Positions 27,646 through 35,913 of a DNA stretch of 64,000 nt are shown in pieces. The DNA lies in the NCBI RefSeq assembly GCF_000832985.1, contig NZ_CP009920.1, positions 2,277,501 through 2,341,500 on the forward strand. Reading direction: 5' to 3'. The notes beneath the pieces are model-generated. The model ran no database searches and was not told the DNA's origin. It saw only the letters and a list, made by a program, of their open reading frames with translations. Within the stretch, counting starts at the first letter, position 1. Each line of letters begins with the position of its first letter. A program made the position numbers and the translations under genes. The stretch comes from Priestia megaterium NBRC 15308 = ATCC 14581. Lineage in GTDB: Bacteria; Bacillota; Bacilli; Bacillales; Bacillaceae_H.

Positions 27646-28715
27646 AGCAATTAGCAAAGCCGTTTATCTTCATCGTCATCCTTTCTTTCGTTCTTATGTA
27701 TGTGGTTCATCATTTGAACAATGCCGAAGGATACTCTGGAGGAGATACGCTGACTGTCTATAATTGGGGAGATTATATTGATCCTGATTTAGTGAATCAG
27801 TTTGAAAAAGAAACCGGAATTAAAGTCATTTATCAGACCTTTGATTCGAATGAAGCAATGATGACCAAAATTGAACAAGGTGGTACAACATTTGATATTG
27901 CTGTGCCTTCTGAGTACGCGATTAGCAAGATGCGTGAAGAAAATTTACTATTGCCAATTGATCATTCGAAGCTGCCTAATTTAAAATACATTAATCCGCG
28001 TTTTTTAGACTTATCCTTTGATCCTGGCAATAAGTACTCTATTCCTTATTTTTGGGGAACTGTGGGTATTGTGTATAACTCTAATATGATTCATGGCAAG
28101 AAGATAAAAAGTTGGAATGATTTATGGGATCCTAAGCTGAAAAATAAAATTTTACTTGCAGATGGCGCTAGAGAAGTGATGGGAATGGGGCTAAACAGCT
28201 TAAATTATTCATTAAATGATACGAATAAAGCCCATCTTCAAGAAGCAAAAAGAAAGCTTGATACATTAACACCAAATGTTAAAGCCATTGTAGGAGACGA
28301 GATTAAGATGCTCCTAGCAAATGAAGAAGCGGCAGTTGGCGTTGTTTGGTCAGGTGATGCTTCTGAAATTATGAGTGAAAACGATAAGCTGAATTACGTT
28401 GTTCCAGAAGAAGGTTCGAATTTATGGTTCGATAACATGGTTATTCCAAAAACGGCTAAAAACGTAGAAGGTGCACATAAATTCATGAATTTTATGCTAG
28501 ATCCTAAACACGCTGCTCAAAATGCAGAATATGTAGGGTATTCTACACCTAATGAAAAAGCGCTAGATTATTTGCCGAAAGAAGTAGCGGAAGATGAACG
28601 TTTTTATCCGGATGAAGAACTAACCAATAAGCTTGAAGTATATAATAACTTAGGCAAACGAATGCTTGCTTATTATAATGAGTTATTTTTAGAATTTAAA
28701 ATGCACCGTAAATAA
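27642..28715 (+). CDS. potD: Spermidine/putrescine-binding protein PotD, membrane-anchored
   Basis: Extracytoplasmic polyamine-binding component, 357 aa. The mature domain begins with LTVYNWGDYIDPDLVNQFEK and has the family segments GTTFDIAVPSEYAI, YFWGTVGIVYN and VGVVWSGDASEI. The N-terminal hydrophobic stretch (about residues 7-23, FIFIVILSFVLMYVV) lacks a lipobox cysteine, so the protein is probably held by an uncleaved signal anchor instead of a lipid. It is the last gene of the operon. Confidence 0.94.
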   Translation: MKQLAKPFIFIVILSFVLMYVVHHLNNAEGYSGGDTLTVYNWGDYIDPDLVNQFEKETGIKVIYQTFDSNEAMMTKIEQGGTTFDIAVPSEYAISKMREENLLLPIDHSKLPNLKYINPRFLDLSFDPGNKYSIPYFWGTVGIVYNSNMIHGKKIKSWNDLWDPKLKNKILLADGAREVMGMGLNSLNYSLNDTNKAHLQEAKRKLDTLTPNVKAIVGDEIKMLLANEEAAVGVVWSGDASEIMSENDKLNYVVPEEGSNLWFDNMVIPKTAKNVEGAHKFMNFMLDPKHAAQNAEYVGYSTPNEKALDYLPKEVAEDERFYPDEELTNKLEVYNNLGKRMLAYYNELFLEFKMHRK

Positions 28716-28808
28716 AAGGCACTTAATTAGGCCTTTATACTCAAGTTCTTTATTGTTTTTGTAAATTCAGTTGCGTGATAGCAAGAGGAAAGATAAAATA
28801 CAAACGAG

Positions 28809-28849
28809 TAAAGCTAATAACATTTATTTTATGTTATTAGCTTTTTTAT
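28809..28849 (+). terminator. Terminator of pot operon
   Basis: Stem AAAGCTAATAACAT/ATGTTATTAGCTTT, 7-nt loop, then T run. Confidence 0.92.
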
Positions 28850-28933
28850 TTGTAAAACGGGAAAGATAAGAAAAAATTGAATGTTCTATTATTCATCTAG
28901 AATTTATATTTCACATTATATAGGAGAGAAAAA

Positions 28934-30046
28934 GTGAAGCAAAAACAAAAGCAGCATATTCAATCCATTTATTTTTTACGATTATTCGCTATGATGATGG
29001 TTGTGCTCGTACATGTAACAGCAGCTTATGCAACGGTACTGCCATTTGCAAGCGAAGCTTATCAGAAATATCATTTCCTTAACCGAATTGTTCGAATTGA
29101 AGCAGGGATCTTCATTGTGATCACAGGTTTAGTTTTCTTTTATAGTTATATTAACAAGCCGTTAACAAAGACTTTATGGAAAACGTATTATGCTCGAAGA
29201 GTGACATATATTTTAGTTCCCTATGTTATTTGGGCACTTATTTATGAATTTTATTCGTACTATGTGGGAGCAACAGAATTAAATGCAGCTGATATTGTGA
29301 AACGTATTTTACGCGGAGAGTCTTACTATCAGCTTCATTTTATCTTTTTAATTGTACAAGTGTATCTCGTGCTGCCGATTTTTGTATGGCTAGCACAAAA
29401 AGTAACCATTTTTAAAAAATACATGTGGCTGTTTGGTATTATCATTCAGCTTGGTTATTTAATGCTTAACAATAAGTATCATATCACTTCATTTAATTTA
29501 TTTTTAAATACGATGGCTACGTTTTTACTCGGCGGTTGGATTGGTGTTTATTATCGCGAACAAGTGGATAAAAAGTATAGTCGTTCAAATATTGTATTAT
29601 TTCTGGTGACGCTCGGATCGGGAATAGCTATTTCACTGTTAAATTATCACTTATACACAATGAAGACAATTCAAATTTCAGGCTTTACGTATGAGGCTGT
29701 TAATACAATTTATTTGGTGGTGGGAAGTTATTTCTTCTTCCGAATTGCAGAGATATTAGCTGAAAAGCTTTCTATGAAGTCCGTGACGGTTGTTAAAAAT
29801 ATTGCCATGTACTCGTTTGGATTTTACTTGATTCATCCAATGGTTTTAAACTTTGTGGCAAAAGCAGTACCAATACAAGGAAACTACATGTTTCACTTTG
29901 AAATCTTGGCACGCTATATTCTAACATTAGCGGGCTGTTACCTCATCATTTGGGGATGTCATCGTCTTTTACCGTTTGCTAGCTTTTTGTTTGGTAAACT
30001 GCCAAAAGAAGCGGTGTTCATTTACCGACGTCCTGATCATAAATAG
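28934..30046 (+). CDS. Acyltransferase 3 family membrane protein
   Basis: A 370-aa integral membrane protein with about ten helices throughout, of the OatA/Acyl_transf_3 family that O-acetylates cell-surface sugars. Features are YFLRLFAMMMVVLVHVTAAY with the family histidine, YYARRVTYILVPYVIWAL after the second helix, and a late FGFYLIHPMVLNF. The extracellular SGNH esterase domain of OatA is absent, so this is a stand-alone transmembrane acyltransferase. Acceptor unknown. GTG start behind AGGAGAG. Confidence 0.86.
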   Translation: MKQKQKQHIQSIYFLRLFAMMMVVLVHVTAAYATVLPFASEAYQKYHFLNRIVRIEAGIFIVITGLVFFYSYINKPLTKTLWKTYYARRVTYILVPYVIWALIYEFYSYYVGATELNAADIVKRILRGESYYQLHFIFLIVQVYLVLPIFVWLAQKVTIFKKYMWLFGIIIQLGYLMLNNKYHITSFNLFLNTMATFLLGGWIGVYYREQVDKKYSRSNIVLFLVTLGSGIAISLLNYHLYTMKTIQISGFTYEAVNTIYLVVGSYFFFRIAEILAEKLSMKSVTVVKNIAMYSFGFYLIHPMVLNFVAKAVPIQGNYMFHFEILARYILTLAGCYLIIWGCHRLLPFASFLFGKLPKEAVFIYRRPDHK

Positions 30047-30057
30047 CGTTTAGTTAA

Positions 30058-30092
30058 AAGTTATGCCTGCTTGCAGGCATAACTTTTTTTAT
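30058..30092 (+). terminator. Terminator of acyltransferase gene
   Basis: Stem AAGTTATGCCTG/CAGGCATAACTT followed by T5. Confidence 0.92.
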
Positions 30093-30119
30093 AAAGTATA
30101 AGAGATGATAACACGCTAG

Positions 30120-30138
30120 TTTTAAAATATTTTTAAAA
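30120..30138 (+). promoter_or_regulatory. Direct repeats upstream of two-component genes
   Basis: TTTTAAAA occurs at 30120-30127 and 30131-30138, an 11-bp period. This is one helical turn, the spacing typical of OmpR/PhoB-type response regulators. A -10-like GATAAT follows at 30151-30156 without a good -35, fitting an activator-dependent promoter. The same pair precedes the FMN-binding gene at 34528-34546. Confidence 0.55.
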
Positions 30139-30191
30139 GTGACATGCTAAGATAATGCTTACTTAGGTACTCACAAAAGGGGGAATTTGAT

Positions 30192-30869
30192 ATGCGTGTA
30201 CTTGTGGTAGAAGATGATGCTTCATTATTACACGGTATCGTAGAAGGCTTAAAAGAAGAAGGATATGAAGTGGATTGTGCGTCTGAAGGAGATGAAGGTT
30301 TGTTTTTAGCAGAGCAGAATATTTATGATGCCTTGATTTTAGATATTATGCTGCCGGGTATGACAGGGCTTGACATACTAAAAAAGCTAAGAAAACAAAA
30401 GGTGCTGACGAAAGTTATTTTTCTTACTGCAAAAGATAGTGTAGAAGATCGAGTGAAAGGACTTGATTATGGAGCTGATGATTATTTGGTTAAGCCTTTT
30501 GCCATGGCTGAACTTTTTGCAAGGTTAAGAGTGATGCTCAGAGACTTGCAGGCAGAAGAAGGCATGATTTCATATGGTCCCATTTCTATACGAGAAGCCA
30601 ATCATGAAGTTATAATAAATGGGAGTGCCCTAACGTTAACGATTAAAGAATTTCAGCTTTTGGAATACTTTATTCGAAATAAAGAACAAATCCTTATTCG
30701 AGATCAAATTTTTAATCGGGTATGGGGGTTTACATCTGACGTAGGAGTGGGTGTAGTAGATGTCTATGTTCACCATTTAAGAAAGAAGCTTCAGCCTTTT
30801 AATTGTGACGGTTATGTACGTACAGTGAGAGGCGTAGGCTTTATGTTAAAAGGGGAAGAGCATGTTTAA
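30192..30869 (+). CDS. OmpR-family response regulator
   Basis: A 225-aa transcription factor with an N-terminal receiver domain (acidic E7-D8-D9, phospho-acceptor Asp51 in LILDIMLPG, switch T in FLTAKDS, K in LVKPF) and a C-terminal winged helix (LTIKEFQLLEYFIRN, VYVHHLRKKL, VRTVRGVGFML). GGGGGAA ribosome site. It overlaps the kinase gene by 8 bp. The direct repeats before it and before the FMN-binding operon suggest it regulates both. Confidence 0.95.
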   Translation: MRVLVVEDDASLLHGIVEGLKEEGYEVDCASEGDEGLFLAEQNIYDALILDIMLPGMTGLDILKKLRKQKVLTKVIFLTAKDSVEDRVKGLDYGADDYLVKPFAMAELFARLRVMLRDLQAEEGMISYGPISIREANHEVIINGSALTLTIKEFQLLEYFIRNKEQILIRDQIFNRVWGFTSDVGVGVVDVYVHHLRKKLQPFNCDGYVRTVRGVGFMLKGEEHV

Positions 30870-32097
30870 AAAGACGAGAATCAGGCTTGTGTTATTTAAC
30901 ACAATGGTGCTGATGGTTATTTTGAGCATTTTTAGTGTAGTTTTGTATTTTTACATGCAGCATCTTATTTTTTTAAACCCGGACAATCGGCTAAGTGAGA
31001 TGAGCGAGCAGGTTAAAAAAAGAAACTTACATGAGATCCAAGAAAACAATGAGAGAGAAACAGAACGGCGCGTTGCGTTTTTACTTTGGAGCAGTGATAA
31101 AAAACTAATCAAAATTACACCTAAAAAAGGGTTATATACAAACGATATTGACGACTTTAAGCCTGCACTCTCAGAAGGAAAAATCCAAACGTCGCAAGAA
31201 GTAAACGGTCATGCTTATCGAGTGATGAATGTGAAAAACGAAGGATATATAAAAGATCAAGACGTTTCAACAATTCAACTTGTCTTAAACGTAGATCCAG
31301 AAACTCAAACCTTAGAGCACCTTGCTTTTCTTCTTATCATTTCAGCTTTTATTGGACTGCTTCTTTCGCTTGTAGCTGGCTTGTTTTTAGCCAATCGAGC
31401 GCTTGTGCCTATCCAAAAGTCTTGGAACAAACAGGTCGAATTTATTGCAGATGCTTCCCATGAGTTAAGGACGCCTCTTTCCGTGATGCAAACGCATCTC
31501 GAGCTATTGTTTAGACGACCAAATCATACGATTGAGCAAGAAAGCGAAAATATTTATCAAAGCTTAAACGAAGTGAAACGGATGACGAAGCTGGTTGGCA
31601 ACTTACTAACACTGGCTAGATCTGATTCAAGTGCACAGCTGCTAAACAAAACGGTCTTTAATATGGGTGAGCTCGTTGATAAAGTAGCTAATCAGTTTGA
31701 GCCTATATTTGAACTAAAAGAGCTGCACTTCACAAGGGAAATTGAATCGTTAATGTGTGGAGGAGATCAAGAACGACTTCATCAGCTATGTATGATTTTA
31801 TTAGACAACGCTTTTAAGTACACCCCACCTGGAGAAAGTATTCATATTAGTCTAAAGAAACATCACCACTCTATGATGCTAATTGTCAAAGACACAGGCA
31901 TTGGAATTGAAGCGAAAGATCTTCCGTATGTGTTTGATCGTTTTTATCGAAGTGATAAGAACCGAGCCCGTGCCGAAGGAGGGTCAGGATTAGGTCTGGC
32001 GATTGCCAAATGGATTGTACAAGCCCATAACGGAGAAATTAAGGTTTTTAGTCAAAAAAACGTGGGTACGGAATTTTATGTGAAAATTCCGCTATGA
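30862..32097 (+). CDS. Sensor histidine kinase
   Basis: A 411-aa membrane sensor. TM1 lies at about residues 9-32, an extracytoplasmic sensor region of about 120 residues follows (charged, no PAS motif I can recognise), and TM2 at about 153-175. The HisKA phospho-acceptor is His200 in DASHELRTPLSVMQ. ATPase boxes are LLDNAFKYTP (N), VKDTGIGIE (G1), FDRFYRSD (F) and GGSGLGLAI (G2). Signal unknown; the facing redox module suggests a respiratory, flavin or metal cue, which is inference. Confidence 0.94.
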   Translation: MFKKTRIRLVLFNTMVLMVILSIFSVVLYFYMQHLIFLNPDNRLSEMSEQVKKRNLHEIQENNERETERRVAFLLWSSDKKLIKITPKKGLYTNDIDDFKPALSEGKIQTSQEVNGHAYRVMNVKNEGYIKDQDVSTIQLVLNVDPETQTLEHLAFLLIISAFIGLLLSLVAGLFLANRALVPIQKSWNKQVEFIADASHELRTPLSVMQTHLELLFRRPNHTIEQESENIYQSLNEVKRMTKLVGNLLTLARSDSSAQLLNKTVFNMGELVDKVANQFEPIFELKELHFTREIESLMCGGDQERLHQLCMILLDNAFKYTPPGESIHISLKKHHHSMMLIVKDTGIGIEAKDLPYVFDRFYRSDKNRARAEGGSGLGLAIAKWIVQAHNGEIKVFSQKNVGTEFYVKIPL

Positions 32098-32130
32098 AAA
32101 AAGCTGCCTGTCATTAGGCAGCTTTTTTCA
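32096..32130. terminator. Bidirectional terminator
   Basis: Stem AAAAAAGCTGCCT/AGGCAGCTTTTTT between the convergent kinase and RnfD-like genes. Confidence 0.93.
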
Positions 32131-33001
32131 TCACTTTTTTGTTTGCAGCCTTCCATGCTTTCCATGCATTAGCAAGTAACAGGCCAATTAATAAATAGGC
32201 GAGGCCGCCAAAAACTAAGTAATCTACGGCGCTAATTGCCCCCGCAAGCAGCCCAAATTTAATTTGGTCTTTATACTTCGCAGGAGAAGTTGGCGGATCC
32301 GTCACCATAAAGAAGGCTAAAAATAAAGCAGAATTGACAAAAGGAGCTCTTAAAGCATCCGCTACATCACCTACTCCTATTAATGACATAATCGCAAAAA
32401 TAGCAAAATACACGCCTAAAAACGCAAATACTTGAGGGAATTTATTTACTTTGCTTGTCACAAGGTACCCTGTCACAAACACGAATACAATGAGCCAGAC
32501 GGGTAGTAAAGATAAGCTTCCCCACCAGCTTTGGCCGCTTGAAAAGACAATAAGCGAAAAGAGAAGACCAAAAGCGGCAGGGTTAAAAATAGGCTTCTTT
32601 TTTACTTTTACTAAGTGCTTGGATAAAATCGCTACAGCTACGGTGCAAAATGTGACCGAAGGCGGTGTAGATGTGCTAAGCACTAAGGCAATAATTAATC
32701 CAGTAATGATCCCGCCGTCAGGGAGCTGAATTTTCTTTTTATAAGCAAAAGAAAATCCTAAATCTAAGGCGGCCGCCGAGCATATGGCAAGCAGTAGGTG
32801 TCCTAATCCTTGAAAGGCAGAAGAGTTGAATTCACCTAATAAGGTTAAAAGCAGCAGCATAGCCATCACGTATCTTTTAGGTGTTTTAACTAGCTGCGCC
32901 CACCGACTTATTTCTTTTGGTTTGTTTTCATCTACAATAATATAACCTTTTGGTGTACTAATATATTTAACACCGCTTCTTCGTTCAGAACGTGTGGTCA
33001 T
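32114..33001 (-). CDS. RnfD/NqrB-like membrane electron-transfer subunit
   Basis: A 295-aa integral membrane protein with eight to ten helices, related to RnfD/NqrB (and EetB-like proteins). Family segments are PDGGIITGLIIALVLSTSTPP, KKKPIFNPAAFGL and ALFLAFFMVTDPPTSPAKY. The covalent-FMN threonine motif of true RnfD/NqrB (SGAT) is not evident. It probably carries electrons through the membrane to the flavinylated partner protein. It overlaps apbE by 17 bp, with GGAGG inside the apbE end, so translation is coupled. Confidence 0.85.
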   Translation of the reverse strand: MTTRSERRSGVKYISTPKGYIIVDENKPKEISRWAQLVKTPKRYVMAMLLLLTLLGEFNSSAFQGLGHLLLAICSAAALDLGFSFAYKKKIQLPDGGIITGLIIALVLSTSTPPSVTFCTVAVAILSKHLVKVKKKPIFNPAAFGLLFSLIVFSSGQSWWGSLSLLPVWLIVFVFVTGYLVTSKVNKFPQVFAFLGVYFAIFAIMSLIGVGDVADALRAPFVNSALFLAFFMVTDPPTSPAKYKDQIKFGLLAGAISAVDYLVFGGLAYLLIGLLLANAWKAWKAANKKVMKKAA

Positions 33002-33914
33002 AATTCATTAATTCCTCCATATCTGATGTGAAAAAAGGAGTGAAACTAGAGTCGAAGAGTACGCCGCGTATGTCGGCATCATTCAATAAATTTACTCCTT
33101 TTTCCGCTCCTAAAATAAAAGCTGATGTAGATAATGCATCGGCCATCATGGCAGAAGGAGCAATCGCTGTACAACTCATTAGACTGCTTCGAGTGGATGG
33201 AGATAAGGGATTAACCAAATGATGCATGGATGGTTGCGTCTTATTTTTTCTAGCATAATTTCCTGATGTGCAGACAGCCGTATCTGTTACACGTAAAGTC
33301 AGTAATGACTGCGTTTGAATCCGAGGGTGCTGAATCCCGACTTTCCATAACTCTCCGTGTTGATTGAGTCCTTTAACTAGAATGTCTCCTCCGGCATTAA
33401 TCATAAAATGCTGATAAGGAAGGGAGCGGGCAGCCAAATCAATAGCTAATCCTTTGGCAACCGCTCCAAGATCTATAATCATCGGTTTTTGTAAGAGAAC
33501 CGTTTTTTTATGTGTATCCAATACGATATCTTTATAACTTCCAGAATCGACTGCTTCGTCCGTTTGTATGGAATTTCCATATAAGTAATGTTCGTTAAAA
33601 CCTCGGTTTTCTAATTGTTTTCCTACCGTTGGGTCAAAGATTCCATACGTTTCATTTGCTACTAAGACAGCGAAATAAAGGGCTTCAAATAATAGAGGAC
33701 TAACAGAAACGGGTTCTTTGACATGTCTAATTAGTTTCATCACTTCGCTTTTCGCATCAAATCGACTGCACGTCGTTTCAACGGCTTTAAAAATAGTAAA
33801 TGCCTTTGAAATATGGTGAAGGACATTTGCTTCCTCTGATTGCGGAGCAATTACTTGAAGTGAGACGGTTGTTCCCATACATAATACAGAGCGGCTATAC
33901 GTTTTTATGGACAT
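32985..33914 (-). CDS. apbE: FAD:protein FMN transferase
   Basis: ApbE-family flavin transferase, 309 aa, attaching FMN covalently to a Thr of FMN-binding proteins. Seen are MGTTVSLQV at the start, IDLGAVAKGLAID, FMINAGGDILVKG, AVCTSGNYARK and the acidic metal site in MMADALSTSAFILG. No lipobox is visible, so maturation may occur in the cytoplasm or the N-terminus acts as an uncleaved signal. AAGGAGAAACG precedes ATG. Its substrate is most likely the adjacent FMN-binding protein. Confidence 0.94.
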   Translation of the reverse strand: MSIKTYSRSVLCMGTTVSLQVIAPQSEEANVLHHISKAFTIFKAVETTCSRFDAKSEVMKLIRHVKEPVSVSPLLFEALYFAVLVANETYGIFDPTVGKQLENRGFNEHYLYGNSIQTDEAVDSGSYKDIVLDTHKKTVLLQKPMIIDLGAVAKGLAIDLAARSLPYQHFMINAGGDILVKGLNQHGELWKVGIQHPRIQTQSLLTLRVTDTAVCTSGNYARKNKTQPSMHHLVNPLSPSTRSSLMSCTAIAPSAMMADALSTSAFILGAEKGVNLLNDADIRGVLFDSSFTPFFTSDMEELMNYDHTF

Positions 33915-33928
33915 CGTTCGTTTCTCCT

Positions 33929-34441
33929 TTATGCATTCATTGCTTGCTGAAGTGCGTCATCCACGGCATTTTGAAAATCTTCTGTACTAAGTGTTGCTCC
34001 GCTCACGACGTCGACGTCTGAGCTTTGTCTTTGTACGACTTGAGACGGAAGGTCCTCAATGTAACTTTGAGAATAGTGAGTATCTGCTTCTGTAATTTCA
34101 ACTGTATCAATTCGGTCGTTTTTAATGGTCACGGATACGTAGACGGTTCCGATACGGTTGCTTCCTTGGCCAGAATACGTACCATCTTTGTATTTTGTTT
34201 TAGGAGCAGAACTTTCGGTACTTGCTGATGACTGGTTTTTATTAGACGAAGCTATATCTTCTCCCCAGCTGTCATTGACAATCGTTTGATTGTCTGTCTG
34301 ATCTGTCGTTTTTTTCTGATGATGAGCCGGTGTGACTTGAACAGCTTGTGCATCAGATAGAGTGTTTATATAGCCCGTTGCATAAATACTTCCAATGGCT
34401 ACACTGCATGCAGCAATCATCTTCTTGCCCATTTTACTCAT
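33929..34441 (-). CDS. Membrane-anchored FMN-binding protein (flavinylation target)
   Basis: A 170-aa exported protein. An N-terminal anchor (KKMIAACSVAIGSIYATGYI) is followed by a Ser/Thr/Gln-rich linker (about residues 30-80) and one FMN_bind domain (KYKDGTYSGQGSNRIGTVYVSV, DVDVVSGATLST). Thr150 in SGAT is the expected ApbE-linked FMN site. A Cys lies in the anchor but not in a convincing lipobox. First gene of an operon with apbE and the RnfD-like gene; AGGAGG start site. Confidence 0.92.
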   Translation of the reverse strand: MSKMGKKMIAACSVAIGSIYATGYINTLSDAQAVQVTPAHHQKKTTDQTDNQTIVNDSWGEDIASSNKNQSSASTESSAPKTKYKDGTYSGQGSNRIGTVYVSVTIKNDRIDTVEITEADTHYSQSYIEDLPSQVVQRQSSDVDVVSGATLSTEDFQNAVDDALQQAMNA

Positions 34442-34527
34442 GTTTGTTGAACCTCCTGATTTGTACCAGAACTATAGTTTCGATTGTTGATGGTTATCTT
34501 TAGCATAAATAAACTTTACAAATAAAC

Positions 34528-34546
34528 TTTTAAAAAAGATTTAAAA
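34528..34546 (-). promoter_or_regulatory. Direct repeats upstream of FMN-binding operon
   Basis: On the minus strand TTTTAAAT and TTTTAAAA are 11 bp apart, matching the pair before the response regulator in sequence, order and period. A second pair, AAAGTTTATTT repeated at 13 bp, follows towards the gene. The remaining bases of the 293-nt gap to ddl hold no feature I can support. Confidence 0.55.
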
Positions 34547-34734
34547 TCAAGAAAGTTTTTTCAAGAATAAATGAGCCATTGGGAAAGATGATTCTAAATA
34601 ATAAAGGTAGGCGATGGAATTTCTTTCACAAGCCTAGCTATTTTGACATACGTAATAATAGTTAATATTTCTGTTTACTATCTAAACGTGCATGATAAAA
34701 TAGAAAAGATGAATATGTGTTAGGAGGAACATCA

Positions 34735-35817
34735 GTGAAAATTAAGCTTGGCCTTTTATACGGAGGAAAATCCGCTGAACATAAAGTATCTTTACAAACA
34801 GCTCTAGCAGTTTCAAAAGCAATTAATCACGATAAATATGAAGTGCATCCAATTTACATTACAGAAACAGGAAAGTGGATTCGCGGCACACAGCTGACTG
34901 GTCCGCTTGAAACGGTTGCTCAATTAGAAATTCAAGATAATGGAACTGCTATTTCACCAGTTTCATTGAATACGGAAATGTTTGCATTAACAGATTCAAA
35001 AACAGATGATCAGCTAGATGTTATTTTCCCACTTCTTCATGGTCCAAATGGAGAAGATGGTACGGTACAAGGATTATTAGAATTATTGAATATTCCTTAT
35101 GTTGGAAACGGCGTATTAGCTTCAGCAGCTGGTATGGATAAAGTTGTAATGAAGCAGCTGTTTGCACAGGCAGGTCTCCCTCAAGTAGAGTACGTATCAT
35201 TTATCCGCCGCGAGTGGGAAGCAGATCGAACAGCTGCTTATGAAAAAGTAGAAACACTTGGATACCCTTGCTTTGTTAAACCAGCAAATTTAGGTTCAAG
35301 CGTTGGGATTAGCAAATGTGATAACCGCGACGAGTTAGAAGCAGCATTTGTTGAAGCTTTCTTATTCGATCGGAAAATCATTGTAGAAGCAGCAGCAATT
35401 GGTCGTGAAGTTGAAATTGGTGTGTTAGGTAATGATGATGCAGCTTGTTCAGTAGTTGGAGAAATCTTACCTAAAAAAGCGTTTTACGATTACAAAGCCA
35501 AATATGAAGACGGCGATACAGGCCTTATTATTCCAGCTGAAATTACAGAAGAACAGCATCAAGAAATGTCAGCACTAGCAATCAAAGCATTTAAAGCAAT
35601 TGATGGATCTGGTCTTGTACGTGCAGATTTCTTCTTAACATCAGAAGGTAAATTCATTATTAATGAAGTGAATACAATGCCTGGTTTTACACCTTTCAGT
35701 ATGTTCCCGTTATTGTGGAAACACGCAGGTGTTGAATATCCAGATTTAATCGAAAAACTTGTATCACTAGCAATTGAACGTCATACCGAAAAGCAGCAAA
35801 TTAAACACACAATGTAA
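34735..35817 (+). CDS. ddl: D-alanine--D-alanine ligase
   Basis: Joins two D-Ala for the peptidoglycan stem. The 360-aa ATP-grasp protein has [49 protein letters not shown] and [19 protein letters not shown]. The Tyr/Phe specificity loop reads ...[14 protein letters not shown], and nothing points to D-Ala-D-Lac (vancomycin-resistance) activity. GTG 34735 lies behind TTAGGAGGAACATCA; the ATG at 34717 overlaps this site. Followed by murF, which uses its product. Confidence 0.97.
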   Translation: MKIKLGLLYGGKSAEHKVSLQTALAVSKAINHDKYEVHPIYITETGKWIRGTQLTGPLETVAQLEIQDNGTAISPVSLNTEMFALTDSKTDDQLDVIFPLLHGPNGEDGTVQGLLELLNIPYVGNGVLASAAGMDKVVMKQLFAQAGLPQVEYVSFIRREWEADRTAAYEKVETLGYPCFVKPANLGSSVGISKCDNRDELEAAFVEAFLFDRKIIVEAAAIGREVEIGVLGNDDAACSVVGEILPKKAFYDYKAKYEDGDTGLIIPAEITEEQHQEMSALAIKAFKAIDGSGLVRADFFLTSEGKFIINEVNTMPGFTPFSMFPLLWKHAGVEYPDLIEKLVSLAIERHTEKQQIKHTM

Positions 35818-35821
35818 CTCA

Positions 35822-35858
35822 CACAACACTATTCATCATGAATAGTGTTTCTGTGTTT
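35822..35858 (+). terminator. Terminator-like hairpin between ddl and murF
   Basis: Stem ACACTATTCAT/ATGAATAGTGT with further outer pairing (CACA/TGTG). The T run is short and interrupted, so some read-through into murF is likely. Confidence 0.6.
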
Positions 35859-35913
35859 AGTTTCAATTAATGTTATCCATAGTTAACTTTATATCGAGAG
35901 GAGCAAACCAAAA

